A DNA stretch of 64,000 nt. It comes from JALORV01 sp963775635. Its GTDB lineage: Bacteria > Pseudomonadota > Gammaproteobacteria > Burkholderiales > Burkholderiaceae_F. Positions within the stretch are counted from its first letter, which is position 1; each line of letters opens with the position of its first letter. Both the position numbers and the translations under genes were made by a program. Under the pieces are notes generated by a model. That model did not search any database. It had not been told where the DNA came from and saw only the letters and a program-made list of their open reading frames with translations. Shown here piece after piece: positions 28,392-37,569 of this stretch. The stretch spans positions 1 to 64,000 of the forward strand of contig CAVZJO010000006.1 of NCBI GenBank assembly GCA_963775635.1. The letters are read 5' to 3'.

Positions 28392-29249
28392 ATGCTCGCG
28401 CTGTCGAAGCTGCACCCGGACTTTGGCCTCGAGGCGGCCGGGGTCGATCTGGCCGCCGCGCTAAGCGATGCCGCGTTCAAAGAGATCGAGGGTGCATTCT
28501 TCTCTGGTCAGGTGCTGGTGCTGCGCAGCCAGCGCCTGACGCCGGCCCACTTCCATGCCTTCGCACGACGCTTCGGCCCGCCCGAACCGCACGTGATCGA
28601 CCAATTCCATCATCCCGACATCGCCGACATCCTGATCCTGTCGAACGTCGTCAGGGACGGCCAGCCGACCGGCCTCGCGGACGCGGGCACGTATTTCCAT
28701 ACCGACTACTCATACCTGGACGTGCCCGCGCGCTGCACGATGCTGTACTCGCTCGTCGTACCGAAGGTCGGCGGCGACACGCTGTTCGCCAATCAGTATG
28801 CGGCCTACGACGATCTGTCGGCGTCGATGAAGGCACGGATCGAGAATTTGGTCGGACTGCATCACTACGGCAATCGCGACGACCTGAATGAGGCCTCGCG
28901 CACGGTCGCCTCAGTCCTTTCCGAAGAACAGAAAAACAGGATGAACTGGGTTCGGCATCGGATCGTCCGCCCTCACCCCGTGACCGGCCGCAAGGCACTG
29001 TATGCGGTGTCCGGTAGCTCGTTTGGTATCGAAGGCATGCCGGATAGCGAGGCGATCGCGCTGCTCGACGAGCTGAAGAGGCATGCGACACAGGCGAAGT
29101 ACGTCTATCGGCTCAAATATGGCGTCGGCGACGTCGTCATCTGGGACAACGCTTCGTTGTTGCACTCGGCCACGCTGATCGATCCAGCCGATGCGCGCAC
29201 GCTGTGGCGCATTACAGTGAAAGAGCCGAATGGTTCAAAGCGCCCATGA
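28392..29249 (+). CDS. TauD/TfdA-family 2-oxoglutarate dioxygenase
   Basis: A 285-residue Fe(II)/2-oxoglutarate-dependent oxygenase. The iron ligands are the HxD of TYFHTDYSYL (near residue 100) and the distal His in DNASLLHSATL; the 2-oxoglutarate Arg is in ARTLWRITVKEP. Starts at ATG 28392 (TTG 28389 also possible), 12 bp after the dehydrogenase. As last gene of the dctPQM-SDR unit it may hydroxylate or cleave the imported compound, as TauD and TfdA do for taurine and 2,4-D. Confidence 0.87.
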   Translation: MLALSKLHPDFGLEAAGVDLAAALSDAAFKEIEGAFFSGQVLVLRSQRLTPAHFHAFARRFGPPEPHVIDQFHHPDIADILILSNVVRDGQPTGLADAGTYFHTDYSYLDVPARCTMLYSLVVPKVGGDTLFANQYAAYDDLSASMKARIENLVGLHHYGNRDDLNEASRTVASVLSEEQKNRMNWVRHRIVRPHPVTGRKALYAVSGSSFGIEGMPDSEAIALLDELKRHATQAKYVYRLKYGVGDVVIWDNASLLHSATLIDPADARTLWRITVKEPNGSKRP

Positions 29250-29361
29250 AAGGACAGGACGGCGGCTTCGCGATGAAGCTGAGGGTTCCTATTGGAAGTC
29301 CGCTCCCGACCAGGCTGTGTGAAAACTCGATCCGAAGCGGACATAAGCAGGCGGTTGGCAA

Positions 29362-29510
29362 CTAGCTCCCGAACGCCTGCGCCGCAAGGCGCACAAACCT
29401 TGCCGAATGTGCTCCGTCGAGCCCGCGTGTAACGATCACTGCTTCGTTGTCGGGATCGATCCACACCATGTTGCGATTCTGCTGGCCGGCAGAAAGACTG
29501 CAGTTGGGTA
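29362..29510 (-). pseudogene. C-terminal remnant of a beta-lactamase-fold serine hydrolase
   Basis: On the minus strand this reads AGQQNRNMVWIDPDNEAVI followed by VTRGLDGAHSARFVRLAAQA and a stop at 29362-29364. The WIDPDNEAVIVTR stretch is the last beta-strand region of class-C-like serine hydrolases (usual form YVDPENDLVVVVRW). No SxxK or YxN motif is found in the rest of 29250-29633, which otherwise holds nothing I can support. It is a relic of a gene removed before the TctCBA region was assembled. Confidence 0.5.
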
Positions 29511-29633
29511 CGAGAGGCTAAACAGCCAAGTCCGCACTTCAGCTGCAGTGTCCTACGGCAGCACGAGCATTTGGCCGATCGTGAGGAATTCTGCAGAAAA
29601 CAGGTAACGTCGCATGTCTGCGTGCGCTCTATT

Positions 29634-30464
29634 TCAACCCCCAACTCCAGCCCGCTTCGCCGCGTCCACCAAGTAGTCGCGCGCCCACAGCATGTCGTCG
29701 AGAGTCGTAAAGGCGTTGGTGTAGTGGCCCTTGAAGCCCTTGCTCTCGATGCGCCTGAACATGTCGCCGAAGTCCAGATCGCCCGCGCCCGGCTTCAGGT
29801 GCACTTCATAACCGTTGCGGAAGCAGTCTGCTAGGCGTACTTCATAGACTTGCGACATGTCGATTGCATCGACGAATCCTGCAATTCCTTCAGGCACCAG
29901 ATGAGCGTGATTGGCAGTGAAAGACAGACGGAACGCCGGCGACTGAATGCGCTCGTAGTAATAGCGCCATTCCTCAACCGTGTGCGCGAGATAGTGCACT
30001 TCGGCGTCGTCCGGCTCCTTATTCAAATTCTCCAGCAGCACGAGCGCGCCTTTCTTCTCGGCATAGCCAACGACGCGCTTTAACCGTTCGAGTCCGGCCT
30101 CCATTCGCATCGTCCTGTCCGAGCTGAAGTGATATCCGGCATGCATCACGATCCACTTTGCGCCCAGCTTCGGAAAAATGTCGACGTAGGCTTTCAAATA
30201 TTCGTCAACGGCGTCGGTGACGAACGGCGAATACTCGGCCACATTGACGGCGGAAAGCGTGTGTAACCCGAGCTGAAGGCCGTGCTTCTCCAATGACTCG
30301 CGCACCTTCGCCGCGCGGCGATCGTCAAAGGTCGTAATGGCATTGGCGGCTGTATCTAACTGAATGTCGATGTAGCGCACGCCATGCTCTACCGCCCACG
30401 CGATACCGTCCTCGAGCTTCGCCCGGCGTCCGATGTCGACTCCGATTCGGTCTTTCAATGTCAT
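29634..30464 (-). CDS. Sugar phosphate isomerase/epimerase (AP endonuclease 2-like TIM barrel)
   Basis: A 276-residue TIM-barrel protein of the xylose-isomerase-like superfamily. Visible are LGLHTLSAVNVAEYS, KWIVMHAGYHFSSD (metal His), LVLLENLNKEPDDAEVHYL (metal Glu), FTANHAHLVPEGI and EVHLKPGAGDLDF near the end. The ATG at 30464 is the first good start; it is divergent from tctC. A role in handling the carbohydrate or hydroxy acid imported by the adjacent TctCBA is inferred. Confidence 0.8.
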   Translation of the reverse strand: MTLKDRIGVDIGRRAKLEDGIAWAVEHGVRYIDIQLDTAANAITTFDDRRAAKVRESLEKHGLQLGLHTLSAVNVAEYSPFVTDAVDEYLKAYVDIFPKLGAKWIVMHAGYHFSSDRTMRMEAGLERLKRVVGYAEKKGALVLLENLNKEPDDAEVHYLAHTVEEWRYYYERIQSPAFRLSFTANHAHLVPEGIAGFVDAIDMSQVYEVRLADCFRNGYEVHLKPGAGDLDFGDMFRRIESKGFKGHYTNAFTTLDDMLWARDYLVDAAKRAGVGG

Positions 30465-30501
30465 TGAAGCGCCCTCGCTATCGGCAATTTCCCGCAGAAA
30501 A

Positions 30502-30541
30502 GTACATAAGTATTGACGATCCCGGGCCGTGAATGTACAAG
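30502..30541. promoter_or_regulatory. Inverted repeat with embedded promoter before tctC
   Basis: GTACAT (30502-30507) and ATGTAC (30533-30538) flank 25 bp that contains TTGACG (30513-30518), in the 115-bp gap divergent from the isomerase gene. The arms would bracket a tctC promoter, as an operator might. Confidence 0.3.
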
Positions 30542-30579
30542 CGTTGACAAATCAAGCCAACAAGATCCAAGAGGAGACC

Positions 30580-31539
30580 ATGAAGAGACGCACACTGCTA
30601 ACCGGTGCGGGCGCGGCAGCCGGCTTGACGTATCTACCTGCGTTTGCCCAAGAGAAATTCCCATCGAAACCGATCGAGGTCGTGACGCATTCCGGAGCCG
30701 GCGGCGGCACCGACATCACAGCGCGCATGATGATGGTTCATGCGCCAGGCGTATTCGGCACTGAACTTGTCGTCGCGAATCGCGTCGGCGGTGCCGGTGC
30801 CGCGGCGCTCGCATACGCGGCGTCTCGGCCACGTGACGGTTACACGATCCTGCTCGTCACGCAGACTCACCTGCTGACGATTCTGCAGGGCAAGTCACCG
30901 GTGAAGTATGACGAGCTGGTGGGGCTCGCCCGGGCAACCGCCGACCCGCAAGTGTTGATGGTGGGCAAGGGCAGTCCGATCAAGACGGCGCAGGAGCTTG
31001 TGTCGGCAGGCAAGTCGCGAAACCTTAAGGTCGGCGTCACGCATGTCGGCAGTATCGATCACATCTCGCTGATCGGATTTGCGCGTAAGGCGGGTTTGCA
31101 AGCGCCGACGCCGGTGCCTTTCCGCGGCGGCGGTGACATCGTGATCAATGTCGTCAGCGGCAACCTCGACTTCGGCATGCTGAATTACGCAGAGGGCGAG
31201 TCGCAAATCAAAGCCGGCGATGTCAGACCGATCATGGTGCTGGCACCACAGCGAATGAAGGTGTTGCCGAATGTGCCCACCGCAAAAGAGGTCGGCATCG
31301 ACGCCGAGTATTCGACCGTACGCGGATTTGCCACGCTAAAAGGCGTGCCCGATGATCGCTTGAAAATTCTCGAAGATGGCCTGATGAAGTCGATGCAGGG
31401 ACAGATGTACGCGACGTATATCGAAACGTCGGGTCAGGCTCCGGATAGCGTCGCGCCGCGCGGTGCGTGGCAAGCGCAGCTTGACGCAATGTACAAAGAG
31501 GCGGAGACCGAACTCAAAGCGATCGGCGGGACGAAGTAA
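30580..31539 (+). CDS. tctC: TTT transporter receptor TctC (Bug family)
   Basis: A 319-residue periplasmic receptor. AGAGGAG before ATG 30580 marks the start over an in-frame ATG at 30529. Signal peptide MKRRTLLTGAGAAAGLTYLPA carries twin Arg. Bug-family features are KPIEVVTHSGAGGGTDITARM (first ligand loop), DGYTILLVTQTHLL and PFRGGGDIVINVVSGNLDFG. Followed after 6 bp by tctB and tctA, so this one belongs to a complete transporter, unlike the two orphan receptors downstream. Ligand unknown. Confidence 0.88.
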   Translation: MKRRTLLTGAGAAAGLTYLPAFAQEKFPSKPIEVVTHSGAGGGTDITARMMMVHAPGVFGTELVVANRVGGAGAAALAYAASRPRDGYTILLVTQTHLLTILQGKSPVKYDELVGLARATADPQVLMVGKGSPIKTAQELVSAGKSRNLKVGVTHVGSIDHISLIGFARKAGLQAPTPVPFRGGGDIVINVVSGNLDFGMLNYAEGESQIKAGDVRPIMVLAPQRMKVLPNVPTAKEVGIDAEYSTVRGFATLKGVPDDRLKILEDGLMKSMQGQMYATYIETSGQAPDSVAPRGAWQAQLDAMYKEAETELKAIGGTK

Positions 31540-31545
31540 ACCGTT

Positions 31546-32004
31546 GTGCGACGTGAGGATCTGGTGGTGGCTGGGGTGGCGATCGCCGCCTGCGCCATCG
31601 CGCTCGCTCTGACCTTTCGCTTTGCCACCACCACACCCGCCGCAATGATGAGCGGGATGGGTGCGGAGTTCTTCCCGCGTCTCGTCATTGCGGTAATCGC
31701 GGTACTTGCCGTGTGTATTGCGCTGGGTATCGGCAATCCACCGATGGAAAAGCCTGCGCCGATTCCGGCGAGTGTATGGATCACCCTTGCTGTGCTTTTG
31801 GCGTACATCGCTGCGATCGAGCTGATCGGCATGTGGCTCGCTTCATTTGCCTTGCTGGTAGGACTCGGCCGCATGTGGGGTGAAAAGAGTTACGTCAAAC
31901 TCGGTGTTGCCGCCGGTGCACTGCTTGCCGTCATTTATTTCGTCTTCGTCCGGGTATTGAAGAGCAACTTTCCAGGCGGGTGGATTGCCGGACTCTGGTC
32001 CTAA
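31546..32004 (+). CDS. tctB: TTT transporter small permease TctB
   Basis: A 152-residue protein from GTG 31546 with four hydrophobic helices, the first at residues 5-24. FPRLVIAVIAVLAVCIALGI is the family pattern near the second helix. Its stop overlaps the ATG of tctA by one base. With tctA it forms the membrane part of the tripartite tricarboxylate transporter. Confidence 0.85.
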   Translation: MRREDLVVAGVAIAACAIALALTFRFATTTPAAMMSGMGAEFFPRLVIAVIAVLAVCIALGIGNPPMEKPAPIPASVWITLAVLLAYIAAIELIGMWLASFALLVGLGRMWGEKSYVKLGVAAGALLAVIYFVFVRVLKSNFPGGWIAGLWS

Positions 32005-33497
32005 TGGAAGCATTTCTGGCCGGACTGCAGGCGACGTTCACGCCCCACATCCTTCTGCTCGTACTGGCAGGGACAGTGCTGGGAATCGTCGTAGGTGCAC
32101 TGCCCGGAATAAGCGGCAGCACGACTACAGCACTGCTGTTGCCGCTGACGATCACGATGTCGCCAACAGCCGCATTGGCGTTTCTCGGCTCAATTTATTG
32201 CGCCGCCAATTACGGCGGTTCGATCACCGCGATCCTGATCAACGCCCCGGGCGATCCGTCCGCGTCCGCGACGGCTTTCGACGGTTATCCGCTCGCCAAG
32301 CGTGGCGAAGCCGGGCGGGCGCTTGGCATGTCGGCCGTGGCCAGCGCCATCGGCGGAATCTTCAGCGTCGTGGTTCTGATCGTTGCCGCACCTTTGCTGG
32401 CACGGCTTGCGTACCAGTTCGGTCCGCCAGAGTACTTCGCGCTGGCGCTGTTTGGCCTGTCGATGGTTGCCGCCGTCGGCGGCGATTCACCCTCTAAGAA
32501 TCTGCTTGCCGGCGCCTCCGGTGTACTGCTCGCTACCGTAGGGCTCGATCTCACGACTGGAGTGGAGCGTTTCACATTTGGCGTACCAGCGCTGTCGGAT
32601 GGGCTCGAGTTCATTCCAGTGTTGGTTGGACTCTTTGCCATTTCCGAATTGTTCGAGCGCATGGCGCAAAAGGGTGTCATACAGGACTACGTGAAGCTCA
32701 AGTCGATGAATATGCCGAGCTGGGCCGACTTCAAGAAATGTGCGAAGGCGATCGCACTATCGAGCGGCATCGGCACTTTTATCGGGGCGTTACCTGCGCT
32801 CGGCGCCACTACGGCCGCACTGATTTGTTACAACGAGACCAAGCGGTGGTCGAAACACAAGGAAGAATTCGGCAAGGGTGCAATCGAAGGTGTTGCGGGA
32901 CCGGAAGCGGCCAACAATGCGGCGGTCGGCGGTGCAATGGTGCCAACTCTGGCACTCGGCATTCCTGGAAGCACAACCACTGCGATCATCCTTGCCGGAC
33001 TGATGATTCAGGGCGTGCGGCCCGGACCGCATCTGTTTAACGAGCAACCGCTGTTGTTGTATGTCGTCTTCGGCTCGATGCTCGTGTGCAACCTGTTGTA
33101 TCTGTTGCTTGGATTTGTGTTCGCGAAGGGCTTTGCGCGCATTTCGCTGATCCCTGACGAGTTCCTATGGCCCGCAGTGTTCATCTTGTCGGTTGTTGGA
33201 GCCTATGCTCCGAATCAGTCGGTGGTCGACGTGATGATCATGTTGGCGTTCGGGGTGATCGGTTACCTATTCAAGCGCTACGGGTTTTCTCCTGCACCGC
33301 TGATCATGGGCTTGGTGCTGGGAAAGATGGTTGAGGAAACACTGAAGCAGTCGCTGTTGATTTTCGATCAGGACTGGACGCAGTTTTTCTCGCGCCCCGT
33401 TGTCGTAATTCTGTTCCTAATAACTGCCGCGGGCTTATCGCTTCCGTCGTTGCTGAAAGTCTGGCAGCGCGGACGGCCGGCCGGCAAGACTGCATGA
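32004..33497 (+). CDS. tctA: TTT transporter large permease TctA
   Basis: A 497-residue permease with about 11-12 helices. Both family signatures are present: GALPGISGSTTTALLLPLT near residue 34 and its internal-repeat counterpart GGAMVPTLALGIPGSTTTA near 312, with YGGSITAILINAPGDPSASA between. ATG at 32004 overlaps the tctB stop; an upstream in-frame ATG (31980) lies inside tctB. The CoA-transferase gene follows 60 bp later. Confidence 0.93.
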   Translation: MEAFLAGLQATFTPHILLLVLAGTVLGIVVGALPGISGSTTTALLLPLTITMSPTAALAFLGSIYCAANYGGSITAILINAPGDPSASATAFDGYPLAKRGEAGRALGMSAVASAIGGIFSVVVLIVAAPLLARLAYQFGPPEYFALALFGLSMVAAVGGDSPSKNLLAGASGVLLATVGLDLTTGVERFTFGVPALSDGLEFIPVLVGLFAISELFERMAQKGVIQDYVKLKSMNMPSWADFKKCAKAIALSSGIGTFIGALPALGATTAALICYNETKRWSKHKEEFGKGAIEGVAGPEAANNAAVGGAMVPTLALGIPGSTTTAIILAGLMIQGVRPGPHLFNEQPLLLYVVFGSMLVCNLLYLLLGFVFAKGFARISLIPDEFLWPAVFILSVVGAYAPNQSVVDVMIMLAFGVIGYLFKRYGFSPAPLIMGLVLGKMVEETLKQSLLIFDQDWTQFFSRPVVVILFLITAAGLSLPSLLKVWQRGRPAGKTA

Positions 33498-33557
33498 TGA
33501 TCGGATAATCCTAACGAGCTTACGAAATTGTTACGGAGCTAAGAATCACACGTCGAT

Positions 33558-34748
33558 ATGCCGCACATTCCAGCATCCCAGGCCCTCGCGCGCTTTCGCG
33601 TGATTGATTTGACTCAGGTTCGCGCCGGCCCAACCGCCGCCCGCCAGCTGGCTGATTGGGGTGCCGATGTAATCCAAGTGCAGATGCCTGAACACATGCG
33701 TGGCGACGACACGCTTGGCGGACAGGACGGCTCAGACTATCAGTACACCCACCGAAACAAGCGCTCGATCACGCTGAATCTCAAGCTGCCAGAGGGCATC
33801 GATGTATTGAAAGAGCTGGTCGCAATGGCCGACGTGCTACTGGAGAACTTTCGGCCCGATGTGAAACACCGCCTCGGCATCGATTACGAATCGTTGTCGA
33901 AGATCAATCCAAAGTTGATCTACGCGAGCATTTCCGGCTTTGGCCAGACGGGTCCGTACGCGACTCGACCCGGCTTTGATCAGATTGCGCAAGGAATGGG
34001 AGCGTTGATGTCGGTCACCGGCTTGCGGGGACAGGGACCGGTGCGAGTCGGTATTCCGGTTGCAGACTTGTGCGGCGGAATCTTTGCTGCCTATGGCGTG
34101 ACGGTGGCGCTGCTTGAACGCGAGCAATCCGGCAAGGGCCAATGGCTGCACACGTCGCTGCTGGAGGCGATGCTCTACATGATGGATTTTCAAGTCGCCC
34201 GCTGGACGCTGGACCACGAAATCCCCGGCCAAGCCGGCAATTCGCATCCGACCAGCATCCCCACCGGCGTGTTCAAGACCCGTGACGGGCACATCAACAT
34301 TGCAGTGTTCGGCGGCAAGATTTGGGAGCGCTTCGCGGAAGCGCTCGGCGCTCCCGAGTGGATCACCGACGAGCGCTCGAAGACCAAAAGCGCACGCTCG
34401 GTGCACCGCGATTGGCTTAACGCCGAAATCGAGCAGCGGTTGCAGCACGAGGCGAGCGATTACTGGATCGAGAGGCTGAACGCAGCGGGCGTCGCGTGCG
34501 GTCGCATCAACAATGTCAAGCAAGCGTTCGAAGAACCGCAGGTGCAACATCTACAGATGTTGAAGAAAGTCACCTCCAACCGTCTCGGCGAGCAGGAGCT
34601 GATGCGACAACCTGTCACGCTGACGCGAACGCCGTCCACCATCGCGCGTGCCACGCCTTTACGCGGCGAGCATTCAGAGGAAATATTCTTGGAGATTGGA
34701 TACACGCGAGATCGTATTGCGGGGATGAAAGCGAAAGGAGTGTTCTGA
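33558..34748 (+). CDS. CaiB/BaiF family CoA-transferase
   Basis: A 396-residue class III CoA-transferase. Typical motifs are RVIDLTQVRAGPTAARQLAD, NKRSITLNLKLPEGIDVLK, YASISGFGQTGPYATRPGFD and IPTGVFKTRDGHINIAVFGG. The region that holds the catalytic Asp in many members (VDVSL) reads LHTSLLEAML here, so His replaces it, as in a known subgroup. It should move CoA onto an imported acid; the crotonase that overlaps its stop by one base would act next. Confidence 0.87.
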   Translation: MPHIPASQALARFRVIDLTQVRAGPTAARQLADWGADVIQVQMPEHMRGDDTLGGQDGSDYQYTHRNKRSITLNLKLPEGIDVLKELVAMADVLLENFRPDVKHRLGIDYESLSKINPKLIYASISGFGQTGPYATRPGFDQIAQGMGALMSVTGLRGQGPVRVGIPVADLCGGIFAAYGVTVALLEREQSGKGQWLHTSLLEAMLYMMDFQVARWTLDHEIPGQAGNSHPTSIPTGVFKTRDGHINIAVFGGKIWERFAEALGAPEWITDERSKTKSARSVHRDWLNAEIEQRLQHEASDYWIERLNAAGVACGRINNVKQAFEEPQVQHLQMLKKVTSNRLGEQELMRQPVTLTRTPSTIARATPLRGEHSEEIFLEIGYTRDRIAGMKAKGVF

Positions 34749-35554
34749 TGAACGACGTGATTTATGCCACGCATACCGAACGCTTGCAAACCTCCATCGA
34801 TGATGCCGTATTGCATGTCCGCTTTAGCAATCCGGCCAAGCACAATGCGTTGACGATGGACATGTGGGAAGGGTTGCCAGGGCTGCTTAAGCAAGCCGAG
34901 AGCGACGATCGAGTGCGTCTGGTCGTCTTTTCCGGAGCAGGCGATAAGGCGTTCATCTCAGGCGCCGATATTTCGCAGTTCGAAGATCTGCGGGCAGCCA
35001 AAGAGGCGGTCAAGCGCTATGAGCAGACGGCCGAAAGTGCTCTGCAAAGCATTTATGAATTCGCCAAGCCGACCATTGCATGTATTCGAGGCTACTGCAT
35101 CGGCGGCGGAATGAATGTTGCAATCAGCTGCGACATCCGTGTCGCATCCACCGATGCGGTGTTTTCGATCCCGGCCACACGCTTGGGACTGGGCTATCGC
35201 GTCTCAGCCATGCAAAACCTAGTCAACCTGATCGGTCCGGGCTTTGCGAAAGACATCTTTTTCACCGGCAGGCGTCTCGATGCCGCCGAAGCTTCGCGGA
35301 TCGGTCTGGTTAACCGTCTGGCCGCGCCGAATGAGCTCGACGCTTTGCTGAAGGAATACACATCCGCGATAACGACCGGCGCACCGTTAACGATTCGGGC
35401 GGGCAAGCGGATTGTGCGCGAAGTGCTAAAGGCTGACGACATTGATGTGGACGCTTGTCGCAAGCTGATTGGTGATTGTTTTGACAGCGAGGATTACGTA
35501 GAAGGGCGTCGCGCTTTCATGGAAAAGCGCAAGCCGCACTTCAAAGGTAGCTGA
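34748..35554 (+). CDS. Enoyl-CoA hydratase/isomerase (crotonase) family protein
   Basis: A 268-residue crotonase-fold protein whose ATG overlaps the stop of the CoA-transferase. FSNPAKHNALTMDMWEGL, the oxyanion loop KAFISGADISQFEDL and IRGYCIGGGMNVAISCDIRV are clear. The two glutamates used by hydratases are not at their usual places: GGGMNVAI stands where GGGCELAM is expected and SIPATRLGLGY where xQPExxLGxxP is expected. A hydratase label is therefore unsafe; decarboxylase, isomerase or hydrolase chemistry is possible. Confidence 0.82.
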   Translation: MNDVIYATHTERLQTSIDDAVLHVRFSNPAKHNALTMDMWEGLPGLLKQAESDDRVRLVVFSGAGDKAFISGADISQFEDLRAAKEAVKRYEQTAESALQSIYEFAKPTIACIRGYCIGGGMNVAISCDIRVASTDAVFSIPATRLGLGYRVSAMQNLVNLIGPGFAKDIFFTGRRLDAAEASRIGLVNRLAAPNELDALLKEYTSAITTGAPLTIRAGKRIVREVLKADDIDVDACRKLIGDCFDSEDYVEGRRAFMEKRKPHFKGS

Positions 35555-35590
35555 CGACGCGTCCGGCCAACTGATCAGAGCCGGGAGGCA

Positions 35591-36166
35591 TCACGTTCTT
35601 CGTTCGCGCGGCGCGGTCGCCTCATGACGAGCTGGGCGAACCGGACCGAATGCGTACCTTGGAGACGCTTCCCGACGGATTGAACAGCATGACGAGTTTG
35701 GAAGGCCGCCCGCCACGCTCGGCAGGCCCGGTGTTCGGATGTCGGTTCGCCAAATCATCGAGCCCGCCCGTCGATTCGGCACGACGATCGCGTCCTCTTC
35801 GAGCGCCCGCGGATGGCGGGGAATCGCGAACGTATTGTCCGCCGCCACCGGAATCGGAACCGCGACCGTTTCACCGACGATGCGCAGCGCGATGCCCTCC
35901 ATGTCGGTGTCCGGGTCTCTCGGAAGCAGCTTGAAGCGCAGCGACGCGTTCGGTGCCAGATCCCGCCGCCGCTCGAACACCTCGATACCCCGGATGATGT
36001 TGCGGTAGGACTTGGCGACGGGATCGCGCATCTCGGTCACCTCGACAGGAGGCAGAACGCGCGCATCCGGTCGGGTTCGCTGGGGCGATTGCGCCGCGGC
36101 CGAACGACCGGCGCCGAGGGCGATGGCAATCACCAATCCGGCGCTCGCGAAACAATGAAGAAGCAT
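35591..36166 (-). CDS. Exported hypothetical protein, possibly frameshifted at the end
   Basis: A protein of 191 residues as read. The start MLLHCFASAGLVIAIALGAG opens a signal peptide ending AAAQ. The mature part has PPVEVTEMRDPVAKSYRNII, GIEVFERRRDLAPNASLRFK and GETVAVPIPVAADNTFAIPR. After IRTPGLP (near 35720) the frame becomes Cys/Ser/Arg rich, while another frame reads KLVMLFNPSGSVSKVRI and stops at TGA near 35623, which looks more protein-like, so an indel near 35715 is likely. Family unknown. Confidence 0.5.
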   Translation of the reverse strand: MLLHCFASAGLVIAIALGAGRSAAAQSPQRTRPDARVLPPVEVTEMRDPVAKSYRNIIRGIEVFERRRDLAPNASLRFKLLPRDPDTDMEGIALRIVGETVAVPIPVAADNTFAIPRHPRALEEDAIVVPNRRAGSMIWRTDIRTPGLPSVAGGLPNSSCCSIRREASPRYAFGPVRPARHEATAPRERRT

Positions 36167-36381
36167 CGGCGTGCAGAACCAAGGCGTCGTTAGTCTATTC
36201 CGGGCGATGGGGCAAAGCGGAATTCTGCGAGTGTCTCGCGCAGCCAAGAGCGGCGACGCTACTTACTACTTAGATAGACGTTCGGAGCACCGAGCGCGCT
36301 CGATTGAGCAAGAAATCACCGGAAGTGTGTGGTGGTCAACCGTAATGCGTTGTTTCCCAGGTGCGGTCACCGTCCGCTCCT

Positions 36382-37350
36382 TCAGAACCAGCTGGCCTTG
36401 TCGACCACGTTTCGCAGCGGTTCTCCGGCCAGGAAGCGCCGGCAATTATCCAAAAGGATGTCGTAGCGTCGGTCGTCGAGATACGGGCCAAAACCGGCGG
36501 TGTGGGGCGTGACCAGCACCCCTGGCATTGTCCACAGTGGGTGATCCGAAGGCAGTGGCTCTTGTTCGAAGACATCGAGCGCGGCGCCGGCGATCTCGCC
36601 GGCGTTGAGCGCGGCGACGAGGTCGTCGAGGCGCGTGGTCATGCCGCGTCCGATGTTGATGAAAAACGCGCTGCGTTTCATGAGTTGGAACCGCGCGCGA
36701 TTCATGAAACCCTCTGTCGAGGGCGTGTGCGGCACGGTCAGAATGACGAAATCCGCGCGTGGCAGGAGTGAGTCGAGCGCGGCCGGTTGATGTAGCTCCG
36801 CCACGCCTAGCGGGGCCTCTCGGCGGCGCGAGTCGACTCCGAGCACCTGCATTCTAAAGGCGGCGGCGAGGCGCGCGCTCTCCGCGCCGATGCCACCCAC
36901 TCCAACGATGAGCGCTGTAGCCTCGGGCAGGTGGATCACCCCGGTGTCGAGCTGCGCCGGGCGCCACTCGCGACTCAACTGCTGTGGCAGATACCGATGC
37001 AGTCCGCGCGCGAAGGCAAGGATAAATGCCATGATGTGCGCGCCGATATGGTCATTGAAAATCTCGCGGAAATTAGTCACAACCACGGGGTGCGCAATCA
37101 ACTCCGGGTAGTACCAGCCCGCAGGCGGAGCCGCCTGGGGGGCCTGAATCCAGCGAAGCTTGGAAGCCGCTCGCAAGAGGGTAGGTGAGACAGTGCCAAA
37201 CGCTGCATCCGCCCGCGCAATGGCACCCGCGGCGTCGGTTTCATTCTCGGCGACGATGACAGACAGGTTCGGCTGTGCGGCGGCAAGACGCTTCGCCCAC
37301 GCGCGCGTGGTAGGCGTTTGCGGTGGAAGCATCAGCAGAGTCGCAGCCAT
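36382..37350 (-). CDS. D-2-hydroxyacid dehydrogenase
   Basis: A 322-residue NAD(P)-dependent 2-hydroxyacid dehydrogenase. The cofactor motif GVGGIG lies near residue 149, and the catalytic triad is Arg in FINIGRGMTT, Glu in DVFEQEPLP and His in VLVTPHTAGF. It resembles glyoxylate/hydroxypyruvate reductases of the GhrA type. Start ATG 37350 has no strong ribosome site. It is divergent from an orphan Bug receptor, so the substrate may be that receptor's ligand. Confidence 0.88.
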   Translation of the reverse strand: MAATLLMLPPQTPTTRAWAKRLAAAQPNLSVIVAENETDAAGAIARADAAFGTVSPTLLRAASKLRWIQAPQAAPPAGWYYPELIAHPVVVTNFREIFNDHIGAHIMAFILAFARGLHRYLPQQLSREWRPAQLDTGVIHLPEATALIVGVGGIGAESARLAAAFRMQVLGVDSRRREAPLGVAELHQPAALDSLLPRADFVILTVPHTPSTEGFMNRARFQLMKRSAFFINIGRGMTTRLDDLVAALNAGEIAGAALDVFEQEPLPSDHPLWTMPGVLVTPHTAGFGPYLDDRRYDILLDNCRRFLAGEPLRNVVDKASWF

Positions 37351-37569
37351 TTAACTGACAGACGTGATGACAGGCGAATTCGTCGGCACGTCACCTGCTC
37401 AACGTATCGCTCGGTCGTTCGACGAATAGCACAGTCGGTACTCTTTCGCAAAGTGCCCCAGATGCAGGAAGCCCCGACGCCTGACAATGCTTTACGCGTT
37501 TTACTTTGAAGCACACGGCGCCGCTTGATTTTAGGGAAACCCGCCGCTCGATCGGCAGAGTGGAGACCT

